Shown piece by piece: positions 51,711-59,090 of a DNA stretch of 59,090 nucleotides; positions within the stretch are counted from its first letter, which is position 1, and each line of letters opens with the position of its first letter. Under the pieces are notes generated by a model. It worked only from the letters and a program-made list of their open reading frames with translations, had not been told where the DNA came from and ran no database searches. Source of the stretch: Prevotellaceae bacterium UBA3627 (GTDB lineage: Bacteria; Bacteroidota; Bacteroidia; Bacteroidales; Bacteroidaceae); assembly GCA_002373375.1 (NCBI GenBank), contig DFLE01000033.1, forward strand, positions 1-59,090, written 5' to 3'. The position numbers were made by a program, and so were the translations under genes.

Positions 51711-53764
51711 TATGCATTATGAATTTTCTTTATCCCGTTTCTCTCAAGCAATGCGTCAATGGTAGGCTCGCTACCCTTGAAACGCTTGTAAAGTGTCATA
51801 GGATGCTCGGTGCCGCCTTTAGACAATATGCAGTCACGGAAACGCTGTGCTGTGGCAGTATTGAATATACCTTCTTTCTTGAATACGGCAAAAGCGTCGG
51901 CGTCAAGCACCTCTGCCCACTTATAGCTGTAGTAACCGGCAGCATAGCCTCCTGCCATGATGTGTGAGAACTGTACGGTCATGCAGGTGTCTGGCAACTG
52001 CTTGCCTATGATGGCTTTCTCCCATGCTTTCTTCTCAAAGGTGATGATGTCCTCGTTGAACTCGTCTTTCTTTGTGTAATATGCCATGTCTAACAGTCCG
52101 AGGCTTACCTGCCTGAGGCAGCCTGACGCAACATTATAGTTGCGACCTGCTATCAGACGGTCTATCAACTCGTCGGGCATAGGCTCACCTGTCTTGTAGT
52201 GGAATGCGAAGGTATGAAGGAACTCCTTCTCAAGTGAGAAGTTCTCCATGAACTGTGATGGCAACTCTACGAAGTCCCACCATACGCTTGTACCTGAGAG
52301 TGCCTCGAAGCGTGTGTTAGCAAACATACCGTGCAGGGAGTGGCCGAACTCATGGAGGAATGTCTCCACCTCACACAAAGTGAGCAGTGCGGGCTTTTCT
52401 TCTGTAGGTTTGGTAAGGTTCATCACTACGCTGACGTGTGGTCTGATGTTCTCACCCTTCTGATTTATGTATTGGTCTTGGAATGATGTCATCCAAGCAC
52501 CTCCCTGCTTGCCCTCACGAGGATGGAAGTCGGCATAGAACACTGCCAGATATGAACCGTCGCGGTCAAACACCTCATAGGCCTTTACGTCAGGATGATA
52601 TACAGGGATATCCTTGTTCTCCTTGAATGTGATGCCATATAGACGGTTAGCCAGTCCGAATACGCCGTCAATGACTTTTGACAGCTCCAGGTAAGGACGC
52701 AGCATCTCTGAGTCAACGTTGTATTTCTCCAGCTGCAGCTTGTGGGAATAGAATGCCATGTCCCATGGTTCCAGTTTGAAGTCCTCGCCTTCCATGCGGC
52801 GCGCTTTGTCTTTCACTTCCTCATACTCTTTCAGTGCCGTTGGCTTATATGCTTCGATAAGTTTGTCAAGCAGGTCATATACGTTTGCCACGTTGGATGC
52901 CATGCGCTTCTTCAATACATAGTCGGCATAGGTGTCAAAGCCTAACAGTTGTGCTACCTCACGGCGTATGTTGACAAGACGTTTGCATATCTCAAGGTTG
53001 TTGGCATCGTTGTTGTGCGTACATTCAGTGTTGCGTGCCATGAAGAACTTATGACGCAGTTCACGGTTCTCTGCATATTGCATGAAAGGTCCGTAGGAGG
53101 GAGCGTCAAGAGTGAACACCCAACCTTTCTTCTTGCGCTCTTTCGCTGTCTGTGCGGCAGCCTCGCGCTGAGTGTCGGGTAGTCCGGCAAGGTCTTTCTC
53201 GTCAGTGATATGCAGAGAGAAAGCCTTGTTCTCTTTCAGCAGGTTCTGTGAGAACTGCAATGACAGCATACTGCTTTCCTCTGTCAGGGCACGTAGTTTC
53301 TCTTTCCCTTTCTCGTCAAGAAGAGCACCAGAGCGAACAAATCCCTCATACACATTGTTCAGCAACATGTCTTCTTCTGGTGTCAGTTCCCTGTGGTTGT
53401 CATATACAGCCTTTATACGTTGGAAATACTTCTCGTTGAGTACCACGTCATTCTCGTGCTTTGTCAGCATAGGCTGTATTTTCTGTGCCAAGTCCTCCAT
53501 GTCGTCGTTGGTCTCAGACGACAGCAGGTTGAAGAATACAGTGGATACATTTCCTAAGAGAGAGTAATAGTCCTCATCAAGTTGGTCGTTGATGATGGTG
53601 TTCTCAAACGTAGGTGGTTCAGGATTGTTTATGATGAGTTCAAGTTCCTCCTTGTCACGGCGTATGCCCTCAATGAATGCAGGCTCAAAGTGTTCTAACT
53701 TTATCTTGTCGAAAGGCACGGTTCCGTGCGGTGTGTTGTATTTTTCAAAGAAAGGGTTTGTCAT
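51710..53764 (-). CDS. M3 family zinc peptidase (peptidyl-dipeptidase/oligopeptidase)
   Basis: The 684-residue enzyme has the HExxH zinc motif FLHEFGHSLHG (His471, Glu472, His475) and the third ligand region downstream (about residue 500). It matches the M3 Dcp/OpdA group, which cleaves short peptides. There is no signal peptide (MTNPFFEKYNTPHGTVPF), so it is cytoplasmic. Length is standard. The dCMP deaminase gene is coupled to it by a TAATG overlap. Confidence 0.93.
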   Translation of the reverse strand: MTNPFFEKYNTPHGTVPFDKIKLEHFEPAFIEGIRRDKEELELIINNPEPPTFENTIINDQLDEDYYSLLGNVSTVFFNLLSSETNDDMEDLAQKIQPMLTKHENDVVLNEKYFQRIKAVYDNHRELTPEEDMLLNNVYEGFVRSGALLDEKGKEKLRALTEESSMLSLQFSQNLLKENKAFSLHITDEKDLAGLPDTQREAAAQTAKERKKKGWVFTLDAPSYGPFMQYAENRELRHKFFMARNTECTHNNDANNLEICKRLVNIRREVAQLLGFDTYADYVLKKRMASNVANVYDLLDKLIEAYKPTALKEYEEVKDKARRMEGEDFKLEPWDMAFYSHKLQLEKYNVDSEMLRPYLELSKVIDGVFGLANRLYGITFKENKDIPVYHPDVKAYEVFDRDGSYLAVFYADFHPREGKQGGAWMTSFQDQYINQKGENIRPHVSVVMNLTKPTEEKPALLTLCEVETFLHEFGHSLHGMFANTRFEALSGTSVWWDFVELPSQFMENFSLEKEFLHTFAFHYKTGEPMPDELIDRLIAGRNYNVASGCLRQVSLGLLDMAYYTKKDEFNEDIITFEKKAWEKAIIGKQLPDTCMTVQFSHIMAGGYAAGYYSYKWAEVLDADAFAVFKKEGIFNTATAQRFRDCILSKGGTEHPMTLYKRFKGSEPTIDALLERNGIKKIHNA

Positions 53765-53818
53765 TTCTTTTTCTATATATACTTAGTTGTGATATATTTT
53801 GTTATGCAATATGTCCTT

Positions 53819-55636
53819 TTATTTTACTACAATCTTCTTGCCATCCTTTATATATATGCCTGCAACTTTAGGCTGTCCGCACAGCTGGCGGCCATCAAGA
53901 GTGTAATAAGCATCTTCTGTGTCGCTGTTGACAGTTGCTTTTACTTCACTTACAGGTGTGGCCCCCCCCATGAACTTAAATGTCACGGTGAAATCGTTAG
54001 CTATGGCAATATCAGTGATAGGCTTGTTCACTGTGCCTGTGTAGGGCTTCAAGTCGGTTATCTCGGTAACGTTTGTTGAACCAGGGTAAGGGTCGCCAGA
54101 CTCTTCTGTCAAAAATTGTTCTGGTGTTAGATAATATTTCGTTCCCTTTACATCTTCTGTTGTGTGGTAAGAACTTGGTAAAGATCCATCTGCTGGAAGT
54201 AGTGTCAATCCTGGTGCACCAGGCACGTTATTTACGTTATTTACTGCTCCACTCTGGTTAAAAGTCACAAAATTGTTTTTATTGTAGTTTACGTGTGTTA
54301 CGAGCAATCCTTTACCGCTCATATACTGATGCCATGTTTCAGAGAGAGAGTCTGACGATATTGCTTCCAATATCCAATACTCATTGCCTGTTGGGTCATT
54401 ATCGTTAAGTATGCGATAGGCTTTGCCACCATGAAGAATAGGCTTCATAGTTACGTCAGCAGGAGCACTTAACGTGTCTATTGTGCCCCAACCAAGCAGC
54501 TCGCGCTCAAAGGCAGAGTGTAACGGAGGCCAGCAACCGCCAGAAACATTTAATCCGTTGTCCATCACATCCCAATCCTCCATTGACTGGTTGTCATATT
54601 TTGAGAAATCGGGGATTTTTGTGCCACTGTAGTACCAACTTACAGAAGGATAGATGTCTGGTAACCCTAGGGCATGGCTGAATTCATGACAGAATACACC
54701 TATTCCGTTTTTATATGGCATGTTGGTTTTTTTGTCTATAAGACCTTCATAGCCTAACAATTCTGCATTAACTCCATAACGATACACTATCTTTGAGTCG
54801 TATGTGTTAGTGGTTGATACAAAACTGCATTTTGCCCATATCTCATCATCATTTCCTGATGTGTTTGCACCATAACCGGCATAGATGATATAGACTATAT
54901 CCACATAGCCGTCACCATTGGAATCATATTGGGAGAAATCAACGTCATTGTCTGCAAGCCTGCATACCTCTGGAACGAATGCCCCCATATTGTCGTTGCG
55001 TCCGGTACCATACGTTTTCATATTTCCAGACAGTGTGTAAGGACCATATACGTCAAACTCTGGTTCGAATTGTCCGTCGCTGCTTTTCTTGAAATATTCT
55101 CTTACGGAACTATAACTGATATAAGGGCGTAGTCTTACGATTTCTGTCTCCTCACCAGATGAATAGCTCTTGCTGTAAACTTTTGTGTTTGCCACATTAG
55201 GTGAGTTAAGCATAGAGTCTATTGTCTCCTTGCCATATGTGAACTTGATGTCTTTGAATTGTGCCATCAGTACTAATACTTTCTGCTTGCCCGTATGTGG
55301 GAATAACTGGTAACCATATATTCCTTCCTCTGTATTGGGTCTTAACGCAGAGAAGGCTTTAGCTTGTGCTCCTCCACGTTCTTGGCTATATTCCAATATA
55401 GTGTTGTTTACCTCGTCTATCTCAGCCTGTGTGGCAACTCTGTAGCCTGCAGTGTCTTTTACTATCATCTCGCCCTCGTCGTCGTAAAGATAGTGTATAT
55501 ACTCATCGCCTATTTGATGTATGGTTACGATTCGACCGTCCTGCAATGTTACTGTACGTGATATATTGGCAGACTTGGCCGCATATAGAGCAATGCTTAT
55601 AGCAAGTAATATAAAAGATAATAAAGCCTTCTTCAT
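53819..55636 (-). CDS. Secreted M6-family metalloprotease with type IX-like tail
   Basis: The 605-residue protein has a signal peptide (MKKALLSFILLAISIALYA). An M6-type domain holds GVFCHEFSHALGLPD (His317, Glu318, His321) and, upstream, the acidic YDSNGDGYVDIVYIIYAGYG segment (about 240-260). The C-terminus (AYYTLDGRQLCGQPKVAGIY, then KDGKKIVVK) matches the tail on the glycine-rich protein and the PL11 remnant, suggesting export by the type IX system. Immune-inhibitor-A-like proteases of this kind degrade host or dietary proteins. There is no propeptide Cys switch that I can name. Confidence 0.85.
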   Translation of the reverse strand: MKKALLSFILLAISIALYAAKSANISRTVTLQDGRIVTIHQIGDEYIHYLYDDEGEMIVKDTAGYRVATQAEIDEVNNTILEYSQERGGAQAKAFSALRPNTEEGIYGYQLFPHTGKQKVLVLMAQFKDIKFTYGKETIDSMLNSPNVANTKVYSKSYSSGEETEIVRLRPYISYSSVREYFKKSSDGQFEPEFDVYGPYTLSGNMKTYGTGRNDNMGAFVPEVCRLADNDVDFSQYDSNGDGYVDIVYIIYAGYGANTSGNDDEIWAKCSFVSTTNTYDSKIVYRYGVNAELLGYEGLIDKKTNMPYKNGIGVFCHEFSHALGLPDIYPSVSWYYSGTKIPDFSKYDNQSMEDWDVMDNGLNVSGGCWPPLHSAFERELLGWGTIDTLSAPADVTMKPILHGGKAYRILNDNDPTGNEYWILEAISSDSLSETWHQYMSGKGLLVTHVNYNKNNFVTFNQSGAVNNVNNVPGAPGLTLLPADGSLPSSYHTTEDVKGTKYYLTPEQFLTEESGDPYPGSTNVTEITDLKPYTGTVNKPITDIAIANDFTVTFKFMGGATPVSEVKATVNSDTEDAYYTLDGRQLCGQPKVAGIYIKDGKKIVVK

Positions 55637-55674
55637 ATATGTCTTCCGTTAATATTAATTGTTAATTATAGAAA

Positions 55675-58374
55675 TTAATATCCAGCCTTGAAACCGTCGC
55701 GCTCCATCTCAAGTGAAGCCCAGATGAACGGGCCGATACCCTTGGCGTCATTGTCGCGGATAGGCTCTGACATATAGTATTCAAATGAGCCGTCACGGTT
55801 TGGACTCTTCTCTGGACCAAGTCCGCTCACTGCACAACAGCGGGTGAGACTGATGGTCTTGTCGTCGTTTACCTTTATGAAGTGCTTCAGCATATTGTTG
55901 TATGCCTTCACACCCTCTGCCTTAAAGTCATATTTCTCTGCGCCGGCAGCCTTTGCCTTCTCACACAGAGGCCATTCCTTGTTGCCCACTGCCCAGTTGT
56001 CCTTTGTCGGCAGGTAACCCAGTCGGGCACCTTTGAGCAGTGCGTAAGTGAACATAGCCGTAGCGGTTGACTCAAGGTAGTTCTTCGGGTCTTTCACGTC
56101 CATTACGTCATACCATACACCGCTCTTCTTGTCTTGGTAGTTCAGTACGGCAGTCATTGCCTGCTGCAACATGTCAACCACCTCACCACGACGCTCATAG
56201 TTCTCTGGCAGGGCATCAAGAATCTCTACCATAGCCATCACGAACCATCCCATGGCGCGTGCCCATGTGTGCTGTGACAGTCCTGTCTCCTTGTTTGCCC
56301 AGAACATGGTGTGTGTCTCGTCCCATGCGTGCTTCCACAAACCTGTCTTTGCGTCGTATGTGCGCTGGAATGTCTTGCCTATCTGGTCAACGGCGTCGTC
56401 ATAGTATTTCTTTGCAGCCTTCTCGCCCTTCAGCTCAGCAGCAGAAAGAGTATAGAAAGGTAGTCCCATGTATATGCCGTCAAGCCATACCTGCCAGTGG
56501 TATATCTCCTTGTGCCACCATACACCTTCCTTCGTGCGTGGCTGCTCTTCCAACTGGCGGAAGAAAGTCTGCAGTGCCTTGTCTGAGCCCTCGTGTGGGA
56601 ACAGGCGGTTTGCCCTGAGGATGAATCGTGCCGGACGGATATTGTCGAGGTTATAGGCCTTTATATCATAACCTGTAGTGGTACCGTCAGCCTTAATCAT
56701 CTGCTCAGGATAACGTATGACGTAATCCTTGAAGATTGGATTCTGGTATGCCAACCATGTATCGAGAATACCCTCAAGCTCTATGCCCATCACGTATGAC
56801 CACTTGCCGTTAGGGCGCTTTGCTTTGTCGGTGAAGTCAAGGTAAATAGGGTTTGGTACACGCTGCATCTCACTCCATGCCATCCACTCTGAATAGTGCT
56901 GGAATGGAGGCTCAGAAAGAACCAGCTCGCCATTGATGCGGAGGTTGTCAAAGTGTATGTCGTGACACTTGCCGGTCTTGCGCACCTTCTCCTCCTGCAC
57001 ACCGTTGAAAGTACAGTTCTTTACATTGATATTGTAAATGTTGTCATGATCCTCCAATCCGTTGAGCAAGATGCCGTAACGTGACTTCTGACAAGTTACG
57101 TTCTCCATATACACGTTGCGCACAGTAGGTATAAAGCCACGCTTAGCCTGCTCTCTTGGCTCATATACGAGATTGATGCGCAGTACTGCCTCGCGACACT
57201 GTCCTACCTCTATGTTACGCATATATACATTCTCTGTCACGCCGCCGCGGCAGGTGTTGGTCTTGATGCGCAGCACACGGTCAAGGTTTGGTGAGTCCAT
57301 CTTACAGTCCTCGGCGAACACGTTGCGCACGCCTGCTGAAATCTCAGAACCCAATACCACGCCACCGTGGCCATCCTCCATGACGCAACGGCGCACGATG
57401 ATGTTCTGTGAAGGTACGTTAGCACGGCGTCCGTCAGCGTTGCGTCCGCTCTTGATGGCTATGCAGTCATCGCCGGTATGGAATATACAGTCTTCTATCA
57501 GCACGTCCTCACATGACTCAGGGTCGCAACCGTCACCGTTAGGACCTTCGTTTATAATCTTTACTTTGCGTACAGTAATGTTCTTAGACAGTGTAGGTGT
57601 TATAACCCAGAATGGTGAGCGCAGCATGGTTACACCCTCGATGAGAATGTTCTGGCACTCATAGAAATTCACCAGCTGTGGACGCATACCGTGGCCTTTG
57701 CCGAAGATGCGCTGCTCAACAGGAATGTTATTGTCTGACATCCACAACAGGGTGTTGCGGTTGCTCATCTGATTGCCTAATGAGTCCTTGCCGAACTTGT
57801 CGCTGCCAAGGTAAGGCATAGCCTGAGACTGTGGGGTGTTCTCGTTGAAACCGAATTTCTTTGCTCCGCACCACTGCCACCATGTCTCGTTCTCGCCATT
57901 GCCGTCGAGTGTTCCCTCGCCACTGATAGCTATGTTTTGTGCCTGGTAGGCATAGATGCAGGCAGAGTAGTTCATAAGGTCAAGACCCTCCCAACGTGTC
58001 TTAACCATTGGATAAAGGTCTGGCTCGTATGCGAATAGAATGGTTGCATCCTTCTCGATGCGCAGGTTTACATTACTCTGCATACGTATTGCACCTGTGA
58101 GATAAGTACCTCCAGATACAACTACCGTACCGCCGCCGGCTTTTGAACAAGTCTCTATGGCTTTGTTTATGGCCTGCTGGTTCTTTGCGGCACTTGCCTT
58201 TACGGATGCGCCGTATTTCTTGATGTTGTAAGTCTTATTCTTGAATGTAGGGGCTATAATGCGGCTCTCTATCTGTTTATACAGAGCCTCGTCCCATCCT
58301 TCTGTGGCATGGGCGATATTTGTTAAAATAAGGGCACAAAGTGCAAAGAATACTTTTAGATTCAGGTTATGCAT
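55675..58374 (-). CDS. GH28-GH105 fusion: polygalacturonase plus unsaturated rhamnogalacturonyl hydrolase
   Basis: An 899-residue two-enzyme protein with a signal peptide (to about NIAHA). The N-terminal half (about 40-500) is GH28 with complete motifs: NGDGCDPES (about 278), HTGDDCIAIKS (about 302), EDGHGGVVLGSE (about 335) and LRIKTN. The C-terminal part (from about 530) is GH105: LWKHAWDETHTMFWANKETG with the catalytic Asp, RAMGWFVMAMVEIL, and GVWYDVMD. The pair would cut galacturonan and then remove the unsaturated uronic acid left by lyases such as PL11. A good promoter precedes it. Confidence 0.92.
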   Translation of the reverse strand: MHNLNLKVFFALCALILTNIAHATEGWDEALYKQIESRIIAPTFKNKTYNIKKYGASVKASAAKNQQAINKAIETCSKAGGGTVVVSGGTYLTGAIRMQSNVNLRIEKDATILFAYEPDLYPMVKTRWEGLDLMNYSACIYAYQAQNIAISGEGTLDGNGENETWWQWCGAKKFGFNENTPQSQAMPYLGSDKFGKDSLGNQMSNRNTLLWMSDNNIPVEQRIFGKGHGMRPQLVNFYECQNILIEGVTMLRSPFWVITPTLSKNITVRKVKIINEGPNGDGCDPESCEDVLIEDCIFHTGDDCIAIKSGRNADGRRANVPSQNIIVRRCVMEDGHGGVVLGSEISAGVRNVFAEDCKMDSPNLDRVLRIKTNTCRGGVTENVYMRNIEVGQCREAVLRINLVYEPREQAKRGFIPTVRNVYMENVTCQKSRYGILLNGLEDHDNIYNINVKNCTFNGVQEEKVRKTGKCHDIHFDNLRINGELVLSEPPFQHYSEWMAWSEMQRVPNPIYLDFTDKAKRPNGKWSYVMGIELEGILDTWLAYQNPIFKDYVIRYPEQMIKADGTTTGYDIKAYNLDNIRPARFILRANRLFPHEGSDKALQTFFRQLEEQPRTKEGVWWHKEIYHWQVWLDGIYMGLPFYTLSAAELKGEKAAKKYYDDAVDQIGKTFQRTYDAKTGLWKHAWDETHTMFWANKETGLSQHTWARAMGWFVMAMVEILDALPENYERRGEVVDMLQQAMTAVLNYQDKKSGVWYDVMDVKDPKNYLESTATAMFTYALLKGARLGYLPTKDNWAVGNKEWPLCEKAKAAGAEKYDFKAEGVKAYNNMLKHFIKVNDDKTISLTRCCAVSGLGPEKSPNRDGSFEYYMSEPIRDNDAKGIGPFIWASLEMERDGFKAGY

Positions 58375-58401
58375 AATTTAGTTTGTTATATGTTTAATAT
58401 G

Positions 58402-58433
58402 CGAAGTTAATAAAATTGTGGAAAATAGGCAAA
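58402..58433 (-). promoter_or_regulatory. Promoter of the GH28-GH105 gene
   Basis: On the minus strand TTTG (58433-58430), 20 bases, TAACTTCG (58409-58402), one base off the TAnnTTTG consensus. It lies 27 bases before the start codon. Confidence 0.65.
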
Positions 58434-58492
58434 TATTCTTTTAATTATTATTTCCGTACCGTCCTAAAATGCTTGTTAGTCAGTAAAAAAAG

Positions 58493-58528
58493 AAATGGCA
58501 ATACGCAGTTTGTTGCGTATTGCCATTT
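58493..58528. terminator. Terminator downstream of yebC
   Basis: AAATGGCAATACGCA (58493-58507) pairs perfectly with TGCGTATTGCCATTT (58514-58528) around a 6-base loop. On the minus strand it is followed by CTTTTTTT, so it ends yebC transcription. Confidence 0.9.
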
Positions 58529-58555
58529 TCTGTTTTTGTTATTTTGCGGTTTTGT

Positions 58556-59090
58556 TTATTCCGGCTTCATGTTGGTATAGACAGTCTGTACGTCGTCAAA
58601 CTCCTCGAGCTTCTCAATCATCTTGTCGATGGTAGCGCGCTGCTCCTCGTCCACGTCCTTCAGGTCGTTAGGAATGTAGGTGAACTCACCGCCGATTTCC
58701 TCAAAGCCCTTCTCCTCAAGGAACTTCTGTATCTGTGCGTATGACTTAGGGTCGCCGTAGATAGAGATTGTGGTCTCCTCCTTCTCCTCGTCATAGTTCT
58801 CGTCAAACTCGTCGTCAACGTTGAGGTCGATGAGCTCAAGAATGAGGTCGTCCATGTCGAGGTCGGCAGGCTTCTTGAATGTGAACACACACTTATGGTC
58901 AAAAAGGAAAGAGAGTGAGCCGGTAGTACCGAGGTTGCCGTTAAACTTGTTGAATACTGAACGTACGTCAGCCACGGTACGTGTGGTGTTGTCAGTCAGG
59001 GTGTCAACGAAGACGGCGATTCCGTGAGGACCGTATCCCTCGTATGTTACCTCCTTGTAGTCAGACTGGTCCTTACCCATGGCGTTCTTG
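58556..59090 (-). CDS. yebC: YebC/PmpR family protein (5' end outside window)
   Basis: The frame runs through the window edge; about 177 residues are visible and roughly 65 N-terminal residues are missing. Visible marks are the YEGYGPHGIAVFVDTLTDN signature, NKFNGNLGTTGSLSFLFDHK and an acidic domain (DENYDEEKEE). YebC proteins are known as DNA-binding regulators and, more recently, as ribosome-associated factors easing proline-rich stalls. The ATG at 59080 is internal, since homology (KNA) continues upstream. Confidence 0.93.
   Translation of the reverse strand, partial: KNAMGKDQSDYKEVTYEGYGPHGIAVFVDTLTDNTTRTVADVRSVFNKFNGNLGTTGSLSFLFDHKCVFTFKKPADLDMDDLILELIDLNVDDEFDENYDEEKEETTISIYGDPKSYAQIQKFLEEKGFEEIGGEFTYIPNDLKDVDEEQRATIDKMIEKLEEFDDVQTVYTNMKPE

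Overview
The window reads as a chromosomal segment of a gut-type Bacteroidales bacterium, most likely Prevotella or a close relative. The evidence is the gene order DUF6242 - DUF6089 - uppS - bamA - ompH repeats - murI, the hybrid two-component regulator, the pectin-directed glycosidases, C-terminal tails of the type IX secretion kind, and promoters of the Bacteroidetes form (TTTG, about 20 bases, TAnnTTTG). The genus is inferred from family knowledge, not from a search.

Layout. 1-290: the 3' tip of a 23S rRNA, a 5S rRNA and its terminator. 552-5275: a tight cell-envelope operon (FtsX/LolE-type permease, GT2 glycosyltransferase, DUF4922 GalT/HIT-like protein, SpoIID/LytB-like protein) with ATGA overlaps. 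5425-13744: envelope biogenesis genes (DUF6242 lipoprotein, DUF6089 barrel, uppS, bamA, three Skp/OmpH chaperones, murI). 13809-20271: an accessory stretch with a STAND-like ATPase, dispersed repeats, a possible mobile-element relic and five secreted or lipoprotein genes of unknown function. 20272-23949: a GC-rich island with a glycine-rich secreted protein, a small peptide gene, a protein whose C-terminus looks like the variable region of a diversity-generating retroelement (DGR), a hairpin with 42-bp repeats, and a 5'-truncated transglutaminase-like gene.

24187-36246: a carbohydrate-use cluster with a membrane-anchored AraC-type regulator, GH31, GH28, GH43, a PL11 remnant and a hybrid two-component regulator. 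36251-37025: stacked repeats. 37113-41601: a restriction-modification locus (single-chain MmeI-like enzyme, an unknown 242-aa protein, a truncated PDDEXK nuclease). 42008-50231: more glycan genes (GH2, carbohydrate-binding lipoprotein, GH28-like protein, alpha/beta-hydrolase esterase). 50225-53764: housekeeping genes (EEP-family protein, dCMP deaminase, M3 peptidase). 53819-59090: a secreted M6 protease, a GH28-GH105 fusion and a partial YebC.

How it works together. The glycosidases suggest breakdown of pectin, mainly rhamnogalacturonan I and its side chains: backbone cutting (GH28, PL11), removal of unsaturated ends (GH105), side-chain trimming (GH2, GH43, GH31) and ester removal, under two periplasmic-sensing regulators. 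No SusC/SusD pair is present, so glycan import must be encoded elsewhere.

The most unusual signals are: the putative DGR target with no reverse transcriptase in view; a palindrome present three times between + strand genes, each copy carrying a correctly spaced promoter; a purine-rich interspersed repeat, one copy of which sits in frame inside the GH2 gene; and 383-bp direct repeats flanking about 21 kb.
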